5,581 nucleotides of DNA from Clostridiales bacterium (GTDB lineage Bacteria; Bacillota; Clostridia; Oscillospirales; Butyricicoccaceae): the NCBI GenBank assembly GCA_019420045.1, contig JAHZHY010000087.1:1-5581 (forward strand). Reading direction: 5' to 3'. The notes under the pieces are model-generated. The model saw only the letters and a program-made list of their open reading frames with translations. It ran no database searches and was not told the origin of the DNA. Positions 4,851 through 5,581 of this stretch are shown piece by piece. Position 1 is the first letter of the stretch. The number at the start of each line of letters is the position of its first letter. The position numbers and the translations under genes were made by a program.

Positions 4851-4859
4851 CGATGCTTT

Positions 4860-5564
4860 GTGGGAAAGATCTATGTGACAAGCGATATTCACGGCCAATA
4901 TCAGAAATACAGGAAGATTTTTGATGCTCTGCCCCTCCGGGAGGAGGACAGCCTGTTTGTGCTGGGAGATGTGGTGGACCGGGGGCCTGAGCCCATGAGC
5001 ATCCTGCTGGATATGATGGAGCGGCCCAATGTGTTCCCCTTGCTGGGCAACCACGAGATGATGGCCCTGACCTGTCTGAAACTGCTGTGCCGGGAGATTA
5101 CAGAGGATGCTTTGGAGCATCTGGCATCGGAAGAGCTGCAAGGGCTGCTGGACTGGCTGGCCGACGGGGGCCGGGCCACTCTGGATGACTTCACCGCCCT
5201 CTCCCCGGAGCAGCGCCAGGCGGTGATGGAGTATTTCGAAGAATTCTCCCTGTATGAAGAGCTTACCGTGGAGGGAAAGGAATATCTGCTGGTCCACGCC
5301 GGGCTGGGGCATTTTTCCCCGGAGAAAAAGCTAACGGAATACGCTCTGGAAGATCTTCTTCTGGACCGGCCGGATTATGGCAAGATCTATTTTCCCGGGA
5401 AATACCTGGTCACCGGTCACACCCCTACCCGGCTCATCCCCCAAAACCAGGGGAAAGACCGGATCTATCAGGGAAACCACCATATTGCTCTGGACTGCGG
5501 CTGTGCCTATGAAGGCCCGCTGGGGGTCTTTTGCCTCAATGACGGTCGGGAATGGTATCTATAA
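4860..5564 (+). CDS. PPP-family metallophosphatase (PP2A/lambda phosphatase-like protein phosphatase)
   Basis: A 234-residue cytosolic protein, close to lambda phosphatase (221). All motifs of the PPP metallophosphoesterase family are present in order: SDIHG (D9, H11), GDVVDRGP (D37, D40, R41), LLGNHE (N64, H65, E66), HAG (H146) and TGHTP (H187). By analogy with lambda phosphatase, D9, H11, D37, N64, H146 and H187 bind the two catalytic metals (usually Mn2+), and H65 with D40 supplies the general acid. The segment between GNHE and HAG (about 68-142) is helical and acidic. Such enzymes dephosphorylate Ser/Thr or Tyr residues, although some small bacterial members act on nucleotides, so the substrate is open. 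The start is a GTG with a good ribosome binding site 9 bases upstream; an ATG 7 bases earlier is out of frame. It is divergent from the ZIP gene, with no kinase gene visible nearby. It ends with TAA at 5562-5564. Confidence 0.93.
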   Translation: MGKIYVTSDIHGQYQKYRKIFDALPLREEDSLFVLGDVVDRGPEPMSILLDMMERPNVFPLLGNHEMMALTCLKLLCREITEDALEHLASEELQGLLDWLADGGRATLDDFTALSPEQRQAVMEYFEEFSLYEELTVEGKEYLLVHAGLGHFSPEKKLTEYALEDLLLDRPDYGKIYFPGKYLVTGHTPTRLIPQNQGKDRIYQGNHHIALDCGCAYEGPLGVFCLNDGREWYL

Positions 5565-5581
5565 CAAACAAAAAGCAGGGC
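5565..5581 (+). other. Start of the 3' flank of the phosphatase gene, cut by the window edge
   Basis: The 17 bases after the stop are A-rich and then turn GC-rich (CAAACAAAAAGCAGGGC). An A-tract followed by a GC stem often opens an intrinsic terminator, but the second arm would lie outside the window, so this is only a suggestion. Confidence 0.25.

Noticed and set aside
1..5581. tRNA, rRNA, riboswitch, insertion sequence or phage elements
   Set aside because: No cloverleaf, conserved RNA core, transposase motif or terminal inverted repeats could be seen on either strand, and the intergenic gaps are all shorter than 175 bases and accounted for by promoters and a terminator.

Overview
The window looks like a GC-rich gut-type Firmicute, most like the Oscillospiraceae (Flavonifractor/Lawsonibacter/Oscillibacter-like). 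This is inferred from style only: a secreted protein with three C-terminal SLH domains behind a glycine-rich linker, AGGAGG-type ribosome binding sites, and sigma-70/SigA promoters with near-perfect hexamers. No species can be named from the sequence alone. There are four complete genes and one gene cut by the left edge. Coding density is high and no gene-free stretch exceeds 300 bases.

From left to right, all on the minus strand until the last gene: (1) the first 15 codons of a cysteine hydrolase of the isochorismatase/nicotinamidase type; (2) a 122-residue VOC (glyoxalase/dioxygenase fold) protein just upstream of it in the same transcript, whose stop codon overlaps the hydrolase ribosome binding site; (3) a compact junction holding a strong hairpin, read as the terminator of the surface-protein gene, with the -35 box of a VOC promoter in its loop; (4) a 1084-residue exported mosaic surface protein with leucine-rich repeats, two InlB B-type repeats, a helical region with a duplicated 45-residue module, a Gly linker, a beta-rich domain and three SLH domains; (5) a 122-base spacer with a textbook promoter (TTGACA-N17-TATAAT) and a second, weaker upstream promoter inside a palindrome; (6) a ZupT-like ZIP divalent-metal transporter starting at TTG; (7) a 172-base divergent promoter region; (8) on the plus strand, a PPP-family (PP2A/lambda-phosphatase-like) metallophosphatase starting at GTG. 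The last 17 bases begin what may be that gene's terminator.

The genes do not form one obvious pathway. VOC protein and hydrolase are probably one operon of small-molecule enzymes. The surface protein has its own promoter and terminator and is probably a monocistronic cell-wall adhesin or ligand-binding protein. The ZIP transporter and the phosphatase are divergently transcribed from a shared region. PPP phosphatases need Mn2+ or similar metals, so a link with a divalent-metal importer is conceivable, but it is only an inference from adjacency.

I do not see a clearly new biological system. The points most worth a second look are the mosaic surface protein and its internal duplication, the promoter embedded in a terminator hairpin, the recurring TGACAA(A)GG motifs and palindromes at the promoters, and the two divergent genes that both start at non-ATG codons with an out-of-frame ATG exactly 7 bases upstream.
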